Assembly (NCBI RefSeq): GCF_022179545.1
Contig: NZ_AP025518.1
Coordinates: 6,342,073 to 6,406,072, forward strand
Source: Mycolicibacterium fortuitum subsp. fortuitum
GTDB taxonomy: Bacteria > Actinomycetota > Actinomycetes > Mycobacteriales > Mycobacteriaceae
Length of the DNA: 64,000 bases
Direction of reading: 5' to 3'
Shown piece after piece: positions 46,526-55,874 of this stretch. Each line of letters opens with the position of its first letter. Positions within the stretch are counted from its first letter, which is position 1. The notes under the pieces are model-generated. The model was not told the origin of the DNA and searched no databases. It saw only the letters and a program-made list of their open reading frames with translations. The position numbers were made by a program, and so were the translations under genes.

Positions 46526-49500
46526 TGACCCCGCCCGACCAACCAGCGGCCCGCCCACCCGGCCCGCCGAGGATTCCGCACGCGACCGGCCCGATGCGGC
46601 CCGCCGGCCGCGCCGAGCTCTCCGACGCCGCAGTGGTGTCGCGGTCGTGGGGCATGGCGTTCGCCACCCTGATCTCCCGCATCACCGGCTTCTTCCGGTT
46701 CGTCCTGCTCATGGCGCTGCTCGGCGGCCCCCTGACCAGTTCGTTCTCGGTCGCCAACCAGCTGCCCAACATGGTGGCCGCTCTCGTCCTCGAAGCCACG
46801 TTCACCGCGATCTTCGTGCCCGTGCTGGCCCGGGCCGAACGCGACGACGCCGATGGCGGCACCGACTTCGTCCGGCGCCTGGTAACCCTGGCGACCACCC
46901 TCCTGCTGGTCACCACCGTGTTGTCGGTGCTGTGCGCCCCCCTGCTGGTGCGCCTCATGCTCGGCAGCGACCCGCAGGTGAACAACCCGCTGACCACGGC
47001 GTTCGCCTACCTGCTGCTGCCGCAGGTGTTGTTCTACGGCCTCTCGTCGGTGTTCATGGCGATCCTCAACACCCGCAACGTGTTCGGTCCCCCGGCCTGG
47101 GCCCCTGTGGTCAACAACGTGGTGGCGATCGTGACCCTGGGCGTCTTCGTCCTGGTCCCCGGGGAGTTGTCGAGCGACCCGGTCGAGATGGGCACCGCCA
47201 AGCTGCTGGTTCTCGGCATCGGCACCACGCTCGGTGTGGTCGCGCAGGCCATGGTGCTGTTCGTGGCGATCCGCGCCGAACGGGTCAGCCTGCGGCCGCT
47301 GTGGGGCATCGACGACCGGCTCAAGAAGTTCGGCGCCATGGCCTCGGCGATGGTGCTCTACGTGCTGATCAGCCAGATCGGCCTGATCGTCGGAAACCAG
47401 ATCGCCAGTACCGCAGCCGCCTCCGGTCCGGCGATCTACAACTACACGTGGCTCGTCCTGATGCTGCCGTTCGGGATGATCGGCGTGACCGTGCTGACCG
47501 TGGTGATGCCGCGCCTGAGCCGCAACGCGGCCGCCGACAACGTGCCGGCCGTGCTCGACGACTTCTCGCTGGCGACCCGGCTGACCATGGTGACGCTCAT
47601 CCCTATCGTCGCGATGATGACCGTCGGCGGCCCCGCCATCGGCAGCGCGCTGTTCGCGTACGGAAACTTCAGTGCCACCGACGCCGGCTACCTCGGCATG
47701 GCGATCACCTTGTCGGCCTTCACGCTGGTCCCCTATGCGCTGGTGCTGCTGCAGCTGCGGGTCTTCTACGCCCGGGAGCGGCCGTGGACCCCGATCGGGA
47801 TCATCGTGGTGATCACCACCGTCAAGATCATCGGTTCGATCATCGCTCCGCATCTCACCGACAACCCCAACATGGTGGCGGGTTACCTGGGCCTGGCCAA
47901 CGGACTCGGCTTCGTGGCCGGTGCCGTGGTCGGTCACCTGCTGTTGAAGGCCAACCTGCGTCCGCGCGGCGGCCGGCTGCTGCGCGAGGCGGTGATCCGC
48001 ACCATCCTGGTCACTATCGCTGCATCGTTGGCCGCCAGCCTGGTGGCCCACGCCGCCGACCGGCTGGTGGGGCTGGACTCGCTGACCGAGCATTTCGGCG
48101 CTGCGGGTTCGCTGCTGCGCCTGCTCGCCCTCGGCGTGATCATGGTCCCGATCATCGCCGGGGTGATGCTCGCCGCCCGCATTCCGGAGGCGCAGTCGGC
48201 GCTGAACATGGTCCGCCGCAGGCTCGGGCGGGGGCGGCACGGCCCGCTCCCAGCCGCCGGACAGGTAGCCGTGCAAACAATTACGCCGCCCGTCGGGCCG
48301 CATCCGCCCGGGCCCGTCACGTACCCTGATCAGAGGAATTCTTCTCCCACTGGGTGGCCGTCAAGCCCGGCAGCCGCCGGAGGCGGGAGTCCGGCAGGTG
48401 TTGCCGGGGCGGGGATGTGGAAAGGATCACCGGTGACCGACGAATCTGCGGACGGCCCGGCACTGGACTCCACGTCGAGTTCCGGGATGACAACCGAGAC
48501 GACGAAGTTGCCGCGCCCGGCTGCCGACGAGTTCCATCCGGACGTGCCGCCGGCAGAGCCGGCTGCCACCGCGTCGGACGAGGACGCCGCGTCCGGCGAG
48601 CCAGCTGCCGGCCGATCGAACGGGGCAACCAGGCCGGCCACCGACTACGGCGGCGACCCGACCCGTGAGCCGATCTCGTTCGCCCCGCCGCACGACGCCG
48701 CCCTGGAATCAGCCGACGACGATGTGCACCTCATCCCAGGGGCGACCATCGCCGATGGCCGCTACCGGCTTCTGGTGTTCCACGGCGGGCCGCCGCATCT
48801 GCAGTTCTGGCAGGCGCTCGACACAGCGCTCGACCGCCAGGTCGCGCTGACCTTCGTCGATCCGGATGCCACCATGTCCGACGCGCAGGTACAGGAAATT
48901 CTTTCCCGCACTCTCAAACTCAGCCGCATCGATGTTCCGGGCATCGCTCGGGTGCTCGACGTGGCCCACAGCGGCTCGGGCGGTCTGATCGTCTCGGAGT
49001 GGATCCGCGGCGGTTCGCTGGCAGAGGTCGCCGACACCTCGCCCTCCCCGATCGGCGGGGCCAGGGCCATCCAATCGCTGGCCGCAGCCGCCGAGGCCGC
49101 CCACCGCGCCGGCGTGGCCCTGTCCATCGATCACCCCAGCCGGGTGCGGGTCAGCATCGAAGGCGATGTGGCACTGGCCTTCCCGGCCACCATGCCCGAC
49201 GCCACGCCCGACGACGACATCCGCGGGATCGGCGCCGCGCTGTACGCACTGCTGGTCAACCGTTGGCCGCTCCCGGAATCAGGATCTCGCAGTGGGCTGG
49301 AGCCCGCCGCGCTCGATCCGGCCGGCCAGCCGGTGGAGCCACGTGCCGTCGACCGCGACATCCCGTTCCAGATCTCGGCGGCAGCCGCGCGAGCCGTCCA
49401 GCCCGGTGGTGGGATTCGCAGCGCCCCAACCCTTTTGAACCTGTTGCAGCAAGCCACCGCGATCGCCGACCGCACCGAGCTGATGGGTTCGGTCGAGGAG

Positions 49501-50211
49501 ACACCCGCCCCGGCGGCCCCGGTTCGCGCGCACGAGACACCCGAGGAACACGAGGCGGCCGAGGCCCGCCGCCGCAAGGGCGTGATCATCGGGGTGAGTG
49601 TGGGCGCCGCGATCATCCTGGTGGCGCTGCTGGTGCTGGCCTCCGTGCTCAACAGCATCTTCGGCGATGTCGGAGGCGGCCTCAACCGTGATGAGCTCGG
49701 TCTGAACGCCCCGTCGGCCAGCGGCGAACAGACTCAGGACAATTCCTCGACCGCCACCGGCAGCACCGTCAAACCTGTTCGGGCGACGGTGTTTTCGCCT
49801 GAAGGTGAAGCTGATTCACCGGCTACCGCGGGGCAGGCCATCGACGGCAATGCCAGCACGGCGTGGTCCACCGACACGTATTCGGACCCCGCGCCGTTCC
49901 CCGGGTTCAAGAACGGCGTCGGTCTGATGCTGCAGTTGCCGCAGCCGACGGTGATCGGATCGGTCACCCTCAACGTGACCAGCACCGGCACCTCGGTACA
50001 GATCCGCTCGGCCCAGTCGGCCAGCCCGTCGTCCCTGTCGGACACCACTGAGCTGACCCCGACGACTCCGCTGAAGCCCGGCTCCAACACCATCTCGGTG
50101 AACAAGGCCTCGTCGACCTCCTACGTGCTGGTGTGGATCTCGACGCTGGGCACAGTGGACGGCAAGAGCCGCACCGACATCTCCGAGATCACCCTCAAAG
50201 CAGCCTCCTGA
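46525..50211 (+). CDS. murJ: Lipid II flippase MurJ (MviN) fused to a pseudokinase
   Basis: 1228 residues. Residues about 35-560 are the 14-span MurJ core (SWGMAFATLISRITGFFRF at the start). A disordered linker follows (to about 735). Residues about 739-1000 are a kinase-like domain: VALTFVDPD replaces the usual Lys strand, and no HRD or DFG motif is seen, so it is a pseudokinase. A span lies near 1019-1045 (VIIGVSVGAAIILVALLVLA), followed by an extracytoplasmic discoidin-like beta domain (ATVFSPEGEADSPATAGQAIDG, DGNASTAWSTDTYSD). In M. tuberculosis the phosphorylated pseudokinase recruits FhaA. It moves peptidoglycan precursors across the membrane. Confidence 0.95.
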   Translation: MTPPDQPAARPPGPPRIPHATGPMRPAGRAELSDAAVVSRSWGMAFATLISRITGFFRFVLLMALLGGPLTSSFSVANQLPNMVAALVLEATFTAIFVPVLARAERDDADGGTDFVRRLVTLATTLLLVTTVLSVLCAPLLVRLMLGSDPQVNNPLTTAFAYLLLPQVLFYGLSSVFMAILNTRNVFGPPAWAPVVNNVVAIVTLGVFVLVPGELSSDPVEMGTAKLLVLGIGTTLGVVAQAMVLFVAIRAERVSLRPLWGIDDRLKKFGAMASAMVLYVLISQIGLIVGNQIASTAAASGPAIYNYTWLVLMLPFGMIGVTVLTVVMPRLSRNAAADNVPAVLDDFSLATRLTMVTLIPIVAMMTVGGPAIGSALFAYGNFSATDAGYLGMAITLSAFTLVPYALVLLQLRVFYARERPWTPIGIIVVITTVKIIGSIIAPHLTDNPNMVAGYLGLANGLGFVAGAVVGHLLLKANLRPRGGRLLREAVIRTILVTIAASLAASLVAHAADRLVGLDSLTEHFGAAGSLLRLLALGVIMVPIIAGVMLAARIPEAQSALNMVRRRLGRGRHGPLPAAGQVAVQTITPPVGPHPPGPVTYPDQRNSSPTGWPSSPAAAGGGSPAGVAGAGMWKGSPVTDESADGPALDSTSSSGMTTETTKLPRPAADEFHPDVPPAEPAATASDEDAASGEPAAGRSNGATRPATDYGGDPTREPISFAPPHDAALESADDDVHLIPGATIADGRYRLLVFHGGPPHLQFWQALDTALDRQVALTFVDPDATMSDAQVQEILSRTLKLSRIDVPGIARVLDVAHSGSGGLIVSEWIRGGSLAEVADTSPSPIGGARAIQSLAAAAEAAHRAGVALSIDHPSRVRVSIEGDVALAFPATMPDATPDDDIRGIGAALYALLVNRWPLPESGSRSGLEPAALDPAGQPVEPRAVDRDIPFQISAAAARAVQPGGGIRSAPTLLNLLQQATAIADRTELMGSVEETPAPAAPVRAHETPEEHEAAEARRRKGVIIGVSVGAAIILVALLVLASVLNSIFGDVGGGLNRDELGLNAPSASGEQTQDNSSTATGSTVKPVRATVFSPEGEADSPATAGQAIDGNASTAWSTDTYSDPAPFPGFKNGVGLMLQLPQPTVIGSVTLNVTSTGTSVQIRSAQSASPSSLSDTTELTPTTPLKPGSNTISVNKASSTSYVLVWISTLGTVDGKSRTDISEITLKAAS

Positions 50212-50311
50212 CCGGTCATCCCCAGCCCCCGTCAGGCCTCTGAGCTGGCGTTACGCCGCCCCGGGCAAACAAGTGTCCGAGTGGTGGCAGCACAGCGTTT
50301 AAGTTCAGCGT

Positions 50312-50968
50312 GTGGGAAGGTTCGGGGGAGCCGGTAAGCCGGTCACGGGGACGACGTGCGGGGCAGACGGGGCCGCCCCACGCTCCGACGCCGAACTGCT
50401 GGCCGCCCACGTCGCCGGAGACCGGTATGCATTCGAAGAACTGGTCCACCGGCACCACCGCCAATTGCGACGGCTGGCGTTTCTGACCAGCCACCACCAT
50501 GAAGACGCCGACGACGCCGTACAGGAAGCGTTGTTGTCCGCACATCGCACGGCCGCTTCGTTCCGCCACGACTCGGCAGTCAGCAGCTGGCTGTACCGGA
50601 TCGTGGTGAACGCATGCCTGGACCGGGTACGCCGGTCACGAACCCAACCCACCTCGTCGGAGTACGAGCTCGATCACCTCGTGCAGCTGCGCGACCCGGC
50701 CGGAGACCCGGCGCCCCGAGTGGCGACGACGATCGTGGTGGAACGGGCCCTGATGCAGCTGCCGCTCGAGCAGCGCGCCGCGGTGGTGGCCGTCGACATG
50801 CAGGGCTATTCCGTGGCCGAGACGGCGCTGTTGCTCGGGGTCGCGGAAGGGACGGTGAAGAGCCGGTGTTCCCGCGCCAGGCACAAGCTGGCGGGCCTGC
50901 TCCAGTACTTTGAAACCGATGAACGGCAGCACGCCCCCAGTGCCGTCGGACGGCCCGATCCCTGCTGA
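50312..50968 (+). CDS. sigM: ECF sigma factor SigM
   Basis: 218 residues from a GTG without a good ribosome site; no other start lies before region 2. Region 2: AFEELVHRHHRQLRRLAF, then EDADDAVQEALLSAHRTAASFRHDSAVSSWLYRIVVNACLDRVRR. Region 4: ALMQLPLEQRAAVVAVDMQGYSVAETALLLGVAEGTVKSRCSRARHKL. No C-terminal accessory domain. The anti-sigma gene starts inside its 3' end. In M. tuberculosis SigM controls ESX genes and some envelope lipids. Confidence 0.93.
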   Translation: MGRFGGAGKPVTGTTCGADGAAPRSDAELLAAHVAGDRYAFEELVHRHHRQLRRLAFLTSHHHEDADDAVQEALLSAHRTAASFRHDSAVSSWLYRIVVNACLDRVRRSRTQPTSSEYELDHLVQLRDPAGDPAPRVATTIVVERALMQLPLEQRAAVVAVDMQGYSVAETALLLGVAEGTVKSRCSRARHKLAGLLQYFETDERQHAPSAVGRPDPC

Positions 50969-51656
50969 GCTGCTCGCCGACCTGCAGGCCGGTCTGCTCG
51001 ACGACGACACCGCCGCGCAGATTCGCCGGCGGGTGCGCACCGACCCGCTCGCCGGACCGGACGCCAGAAAGACCCTGTCGGCGCTCGATCGGGTCCGGCG
51101 CGATCTGGCCGAGTTGGGCCAGGACACCGCTTCGGCGCCCCCGGTACCGCCCGAGGTGAGCGCGCGGCTGTCGGAGGCGCTGCGGGCCGAGCCGCCCCCG
51201 GCCGGACATCCCCGACGCTGGAAGTCGATCGCCGCCGTCGCCGGGGCGGGGGCCGCCGTGGTGGCCGCCGTGGTGGGCGGCTTGGTCCTGATGCGCCCGA
51301 CCGACCAGACTGCGTCGACCCTGACCAGCATGGGCAAGATCACCGTCTCGCCGCCGCGTGGCGCGATCGGACTGTCCGAATCCCAGATGCAGCGGCTGCT
51401 GTCGGTGCCGCCCGACCTGGGTCCGTTGAGCGACCCGGGTCGCCGTTCGGCATGCCTGTCCGCACTGGGCTACCCCTCCGGGGTTCGGGTTCTCGGGGCC
51501 CGGCCGATGGATGTGGCGGGGCGGCCGGGGGTGCTGGTGTTGGTGCCGCCCAGGGCGCCGGAGCCAACCGGCATCATCGATGCGGTGGTCCTGCCCGCCG
51601 ATTGCGACGCCGCGCACGCCGGGTCGCTGGCCGACACGGTGATCAAACGCCCGTGA
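50919..51656 (+). CDS. rsmA: Anti-sigma-M factor (Rv3912-like)
   Basis: 245 residues from the ATG at 50919, overlapping sigM by 50 bases. The cytoplasmic N-terminus (ELLADLQAGLLDDDTAAQIRRRV) is the sigma-binding helical part, without the HxxxCxxC zinc motif. One span lies near 103-123 (IAAVAGAGAAVVAAVVGGLVLM). The extracytoplasmic domain has one conserved pair of cysteines (RRSACLSALGYP and ADCDAA). It should hold SigM inactive at the membrane. trxB and trxA follow in the same direction. Confidence 0.85.
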   Translation: MNGSTPPVPSDGPIPAELLADLQAGLLDDDTAAQIRRRVRTDPLAGPDARKTLSALDRVRRDLAELGQDTASAPPVPPEVSARLSEALRAEPPPAGHPRRWKSIAAVAGAGAAVVAAVVGGLVLMRPTDQTASTLTSMGKITVSPPRGAIGLSESQMQRLLSVPPDLGPLSDPGRRSACLSALGYPSGVRVLGARPMDVAGRPGVLVLVPPRAPEPTGIIDAVVLPADCDAAHAGSLADTVIKRP

Positions 51657-51747
51657 TACCTCCGTAGGCTGTCCTGCGAGCCAGGTGGGAACACATCCGG
51701 CCTAGGCTGACGTTGCAACCCTTGCCGAGTACGGCAGAAAGGCTTAC

Positions 51748-52683
51748 ATGTCCTCCTCAGCGACGGTCCACGACGTCATCATCATCGGTTCCGGTCCCGC
51801 CGGCTACACCGCAGCCATCTACGCTGCCCGCGCCCAGCTCAAGCCGCTGGTGTTCGAGGGCACCCAGTTCGGCGGTGCGCTGATGACCACCACCGAGGTG
51901 GAGAACTACCCCGGGTTCCGGGAGGGCATCACCGGCCCCGAGCTGATGGACGAGATGCGTGAGCAGGCGCTGCGCTTCGGCGCGGATCTCCGGATGGAGG
52001 ACGTCGACGCCGTCGATCTCACCGGGCCGGTGAAGACGGTCACCGTCGGTGACGAGACCCACCAGGCCCGGGCGGTCATCCTGGCCATGGGCGCCGCAGC
52101 GCGCCACCTGGGCGTACCCGGCGAAGAAGCGTTGACGGGTATGGGCGTGAGCACCTGTGCCACCTGCGACGGCTTCTTCTTCCGCGACGAGGACATCATC
52201 GTGGTCGGCGGCGGCGATTCGGCGATGGAAGAAGCGACATTCCTCACCCGGTTCGCACGTTCGGTGACCCTGATCCACCGCCGCGACGAGTTCCGCGCCT
52301 CCAAGATCATGCTCGAGCGCGCCCGCGCCAACGAGAAGATCACCTTCCTGACCAACACCGAGATCACCCAGATCGAGGGCGACCCGAAGGTCACCGGCGT
52401 GCGGCTGCGCGACACCGTCACCGGCGAGGAGTCCAAGCTTCAGGTCACCGGCGTGTTCGTGGCAATCGGTCACGACCCGCGCTCGGAGCTGGTGCGTGGT
52501 CAGATAGATCTCGATGACGAGGGCTACGTGAAGGTCATCGGCCGCACCACCGCGACGACGCTCGACGGGGTGTTCGCCGCGGGCGATCTGGTCGACCACA
52601 CCTACCGGCAGGCCATCACCGCGGCGGGCAGTGGCTGTTCGGCAGCCATCGACACCGAGCGTTGGCTCGCCGACAACGACTGA
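51748..52683 (+). CDS. trxB: Thioredoxin reductase
   Basis: 311 residues. FAD site [21 protein letters not shown], redox pair CATCDG near residue 135, NADPH site [15 protein letters not shown] and late FAD contact [24 protein letters not shown]. It reduces TrxA with NADPH. The ATG has AGAAAGG seven bases before it. TrxA follows 34 bases later. Sits downstream of the SigM module, in the usual mycobacterial order. Confidence 0.97.
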   Translation: MSSSATVHDVIIIGSGPAGYTAAIYAARAQLKPLVFEGTQFGGALMTTTEVENYPGFREGITGPELMDEMREQALRFGADLRMEDVDAVDLTGPVKTVTVGDETHQARAVILAMGAAARHLGVPGEEALTGMGVSTCATCDGFFFRDEDIIVVGGGDSAMEEATFLTRFARSVTLIHRRDEFRASKIMLERARANEKITFLTNTEITQIEGDPKVTGVRLRDTVTGEESKLQVTGVFVAIGHDPRSELVRGQIDLDDEGYVKVIGRTTATTLDGVFAAGDLVDHTYRQAITAAGSGCSAAIDTERWLADND

Positions 52684-52717
52684 CTCCCAACAGTTTTCGA
52701 CCCGATAGGAGAGCTCC

Positions 52718-53050
52718 ATGAGTGCGGACAGCGCAACAGTTACGGTCACCGACGATTCGTTCTCCGACGACGTTCTGACCAGCAGCACACCGGTACTGGT
52801 GGATTTCTGGGCCACCTGGTGCGGGCCGTGCAAGATGGTGGCACCGGTGCTCGAGGAGATCGCGGGCGAGAAGGCCGGCGAACTGCGGGTCGCCAAGATC
52901 GACGTGGATGCCAACCCGGCCACCGCACGTGACTTCCAGGTGGTGTCCATCCCGACGCTCATCCTGTTCAAGGACGGCGCACCGGTGAAGCGCATCGTCG
53001 GCGCGAAGGGCAAGGCCGCGCTGCTGCGCGAACTCGCCGACGCACTCTGA
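52718..53050 (+). CDS. trxA: Thioredoxin
   Basis: 110 residues with the active site WATWCGPCKMVAP and the cis-proline region VSIPTLILFKDG. The ATG is preceded by GATAGGAGAG. Substrate reductant of the cytoplasm, paired with TrxB immediately upstream. The M. tuberculosis counterpart is TrxC. Confidence 0.97.
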   Translation: MSADSATVTVTDDSFSDDVLTSSTPVLVDFWATWCGPCKMVAPVLEEIAGEKAGELRVAKIDVDANPATARDFQVVSIPTLILFKDGAPVKRIVGAKGKAALLRELADAL

Positions 53051-53168
53051 GTTCACCCACCCCACACACCCGGGGTAAGCCTGGCGTTTTCCGGATTGTG
53101 GACGAAATCTGAGACAATGCTGGCTAGCTAGCCCGGCAGACGGCCGGAAACCAGCATGGAGGGGCCGA

Positions 53169-54359
53169 ATGTCGAGTCTGCGTCGCGGTGACCGTGGCGG
53201 AGCAGTCACCGAGATCCGGGCAGCCTTGGCCGCGTTAGGTCTGATCGACAATCCTGACGCCGACCTGAGCACCGGCAGACATGTTGCGCTCGATGCCTTT
53301 GACGACGAGTTGGACAGCGCCGTCCGGGCATTTCAGCAGCATCGTGGTCTGTTGGTGGACGGAATCGTCGGGGAGGCCACCTATCGCGCCTTGCGTGAGG
53401 CCTCCTACCGGCTCGGCGCCCGCACCCTGACCCATCAGTTCGGTGCGCCCATGTACGGTGACGACGTGGCCACCCTGCAGGCCCGTCTGCAGGACCTCGG
53501 TTTCTACACCGGCATGGTCGACGGGCATTTCGGCCTGCAGACCCACAACGCCCTGTCCTCGTACCAGCGTGAGTACGGGCTGTACCCCGACGGCATCTGT
53601 GGCCCGGAAACCTTGCGCTCGTTGTACTTCCTGGGTTCGCGGGTGACCGGTGGGTCTCCTCACGCGATCCGGGAGGAAGAGCTGGTACGACGCTCGGGTC
53701 CGCAGCTATCGGGTAAGCACGTCATCATCGACCCGGGCCGCGGCGGATCCGATCACGGCATGATCATGAATGGGCCCGACGGCCCGATCAGTGAAGCAGA
53801 CATCCTGTGGGACTTGGCAAGTCGGCTCGAAGGCCGGATGACCGCGATCGGTATGGAGACGTTCATCTCGCGTCCGGCCAACCGCAGCCCGCTGGATTCC
53901 GAACGTGCCGCCACTGCCAACCGGGTCGGCGCCGACCTGATGATCAGCCTGCGTTGTGAGAGTCAGCGCTCCCCTTCTGCCAACGGCGTGGCCTCGTTCC
54001 ACTTCGGGAATTCCCACGGCTCCGTGTCGACCATCGGCCGCAACCTCGCCGATTTCATTCAGCGAGAAGTGGTGGCCCGTACCGGTTTACGTGACTGCCG
54101 GTCGCACGGCCGGACGTGGGATCTGCTGCGGCTGACCCGCATGCCCACCGTCGAGGTGGACATCGGCTACATCACCAACCCGCATGATCGTGGCCTGCTG
54201 CTGTCGACCCAGACCCGCGACGCGATCGCCGAGGGCATCCTGGCCGCGGTCAAGCGACTCTATCTGCTCGGCAAGAACGACCGGCCCACAGGTACTTTCA
54301 CGTTCGCTGAGTTGTTGGCGCATGAGCTTTCGGTTGAACAGGCGAGCCGCGGCGCGTGA
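53169..54359 (+). CDS. cwlM: CwlM, amidase-like regulator of peptidoglycan synthesis
   Basis: 396 residues without a signal peptide. Two peptidoglycan-binding-like repeats lie near 5-75 and 95-150 (VRAFQQHRGLLVDGIVGEATYRAL and LSSYQREYGLYPDGICGPETLRSL). The amidase-3 fold spans about 183-365. The zinc His of DPGHGG is Arg191 (IIDPGRGGSDHG), and the second His site reads SLRCES; Glu209 and Glu329 remain. It is therefore probably not an active amidase. In mycobacteria PknB phosphorylates CwlM, which then activates MurA. The M. smegmatis site, Thr374, is at the same number here (RPTGTFTF). It has also been linked to MurJ, encoded nearby. Confidence 0.95.
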   Translation: MSSLRRGDRGGAVTEIRAALAALGLIDNPDADLSTGRHVALDAFDDELDSAVRAFQQHRGLLVDGIVGEATYRALREASYRLGARTLTHQFGAPMYGDDVATLQARLQDLGFYTGMVDGHFGLQTHNALSSYQREYGLYPDGICGPETLRSLYFLGSRVTGGSPHAIREEELVRRSGPQLSGKHVIIDPGRGGSDHGMIMNGPDGPISEADILWDLASRLEGRMTAIGMETFISRPANRSPLDSERAATANRVGADLMISLRCESQRSPSANGVASFHFGNSHGSVSTIGRNLADFIQREVVARTGLRDCRSHGRTWDLLRLTRMPTVEVDIGYITNPHDRGLLLSTQTRDAIAEGILAAVKRLYLLGKNDRPTGTFTFAELLAHELSVEQASRGA

Positions 54360-54411
54360 GCGCCGGTTCAGCTTGAGTGCGTGAGCGCCGGTTCGGCTTG
54401 AGTGCGTGAGC
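54354..54411 (+). repeat. 25-bp tandem repeat, 2.3 copies, at the cwlM 3' end
   Basis: Unit GCGTGAGCGCCGGTTCAGCTTGAGT (54354-54378), a second copy with one change (54379-54403) and a partial third (54404-54411). The first unit begins inside the cwlM stop region. It may mark the left edge of the small insert that follows. Confidence 0.85.
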
Positions 54412-54460
54412 ATCCAGGCACCCACTGGTTGTTTCGTCATGTGACGCCTCGTATCTGGCG

Positions 54461-55846
54461 TCACTTCAGCTCGGCGAGCGGCCCGTCCGGATCCAACGGT
54501 TCGCAGCTGTCCTTGCCGACAGTGGTCGAGCAGTGCGCGGCGGGGAGGGCCGGCCGGTATCCATTGACGGTGCCTCCGTCGCGGGTGATCTGGGTGTAGG
54601 TCGCCACCGCATCGGTAGGTATGCGCTTGAGTTCGGGGTCGTTCAGTGCGTCGACGGTGTACAGACCGAAACGTGGCCGATAGCTTCCCCATTCGTAGTT
54701 GTCGACCAACGACCAGTAGTTGTAGCCGATGATCGGGATGCCGTCGGCCTTCGCGCGCTGCATCCAGAACACCGTGTCCTCGAGATACTGCGATCGGGTC
54801 ACCTTGTCGGACCGGGGTTTACCGTCATCGGTCACCATCCCGTTCTCGACGACGTAGATCGGCAGACCGGGGTACCGCTGGGCGTAGTGGCGGGCCACAT
54901 AGTAGATGTCCTCCGCCTGCAGTTTGGTGTTCCACCGTGCGGTGAGGCTCTGCGCCGATGCGGGATTGTCGCGGGCTGTTCCGGTGTAGTAGTCGAATCC
55001 GAGGTAGTCGAGGCTGTCCTTGACCCGGTCGAAGAACGAGCCGTCGATGCCGTCGATGCCCAGACCGGCGAACTGCGCCAACACTTCCGGTGAAATGTAT
55101 GCCTCATTGGTGGTGACCTTGGCGTCCGGGTCGGCATCGTGCGCCGCGCGGTAGACGGCCCGGTGCGCGTCGGCCACTCGACCGAGGAAAGCGTCGAACT
55201 GGTCGGGTTTGACGGCGCCGGTGCGTACCTCCATGGCTCCGAAGACCACCGGTTCGTTGACACTCACCCAGAGGACGCCTTGTCCCGCATAGCGTTTGGT
55301 GATCGCCCTGGCGAAGTCCTCGAACGCTGCGACGTTGTTCATGAATCCGCCCCGGTCGGCGATCCATCCGGGATACACCCAGTGCATCAGGGTGATCATC
55401 GGCGTCATGCCGTTCTTGCGCAGCGTCGCCAGTACATCGTCGTAGTAGGCGAGCTCACGTTCGTCCCACTTCCCCGGTTCGGGCATCACCCGCGCCCACT
55501 CGATGCCCAGGCGAAAAGTGTTGACACCCATGGCATGTGCGTTGGCTATGTCCTCGTGATAGCGATGCCGGACGTCGACGGCCTGCTGATACGGGTCGAC
55601 CGGACCTGCCCCCAATGGATCCGAGTCGGGCGTCACCGGCTTATCTGCGGTCCTGCTCACGTACCGGCGCCAGTTGCTGTCAGGCGCGTCTCCTTCCACC
55701 TGATATCCGGCGGTGGCTGTGCCCCAGTAGAAGTTGCGGTCCCAGGCCCCGGTTCGCGACGCCTCCGGGACTGCCTCACAGGCGGACACACTCAGTGCGG
55801 CAAGGATTGCGGACGCCAACAGGGCTCTGTTCGACTTCATCACCAT
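54461..55846 (-). CDS. Exported GH1-family beta-glycosidase lipoprotein
   Basis: 461 residues. The signal peptide (NRALLASAILAALSV) ends in the lipobox VSAC, so the enzyme should be a lipoprotein. GH1 landmarks in order: NFYWGTATAGYQVEG, RLGIEWARVMPEPGKWD, acid/base Glu in VSVNEPV, and the nucleophile Glu in YVVENGMV, followed by YWSLVDNYEWGSYRPRFGL. Both catalytic residues are present, so it should be active outside the membrane on beta-linked glycosides. Starts at 55846 or 55840 (MKSNRALL); neither has a ribosome site. Just upstream is a palindrome, then the TetR gene on the same strand. Not part of the conserved mycobacterial origin order. Confidence 0.88.
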   Translation of the reverse strand: MVMKSNRALLASAILAALSVSACEAVPEASRTGAWDRNFYWGTATAGYQVEGDAPDSNWRRYVSRTADKPVTPDSDPLGAGPVDPYQQAVDVRHRYHEDIANAHAMGVNTFRLGIEWARVMPEPGKWDERELAYYDDVLATLRKNGMTPMITLMHWVYPGWIADRGGFMNNVAAFEDFARAITKRYAGQGVLWVSVNEPVVFGAMEVRTGAVKPDQFDAFLGRVADAHRAVYRAAHDADPDAKVTTNEAYISPEVLAQFAGLGIDGIDGSFFDRVKDSLDYLGFDYYTGTARDNPASAQSLTARWNTKLQAEDIYYVARHYAQRYPGLPIYVVENGMVTDDGKPRSDKVTRSQYLEDTVFWMQRAKADGIPIIGYNYWSLVDNYEWGSYRPRFGLYTVDALNDPELKRIPTDAVATYTQITRDGGTVNGYRPALPAAHCSTTVGKDSCEPLDPDGPLAELK

Positions 55847-55859
55847 ACAAAAACCATAC

Positions 55860-55869
55860 ACCGTACGGT
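55860..55869. promoter_or_regulatory. Palindrome ACCGTACGGT between TetR and GH1 genes
   Basis: Perfect 10-bp palindrome in the 28-base gap between the TetR stop (55875) and the GH1 start (55846), with AT-rich arms containing two CATACA copies. The position suits an operator for the neighbouring TetR protein. Confidence 0.55.
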
Positions 55870-55874
55870 TTTGT

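Noticed and set aside
46264..48303. Long minus-strand open frame rich in His, Gln, Arg and Asp
   Set aside because: Antisense to murJ. Such frames are common in high-GC DNA, and the composition is not that of a real protein.
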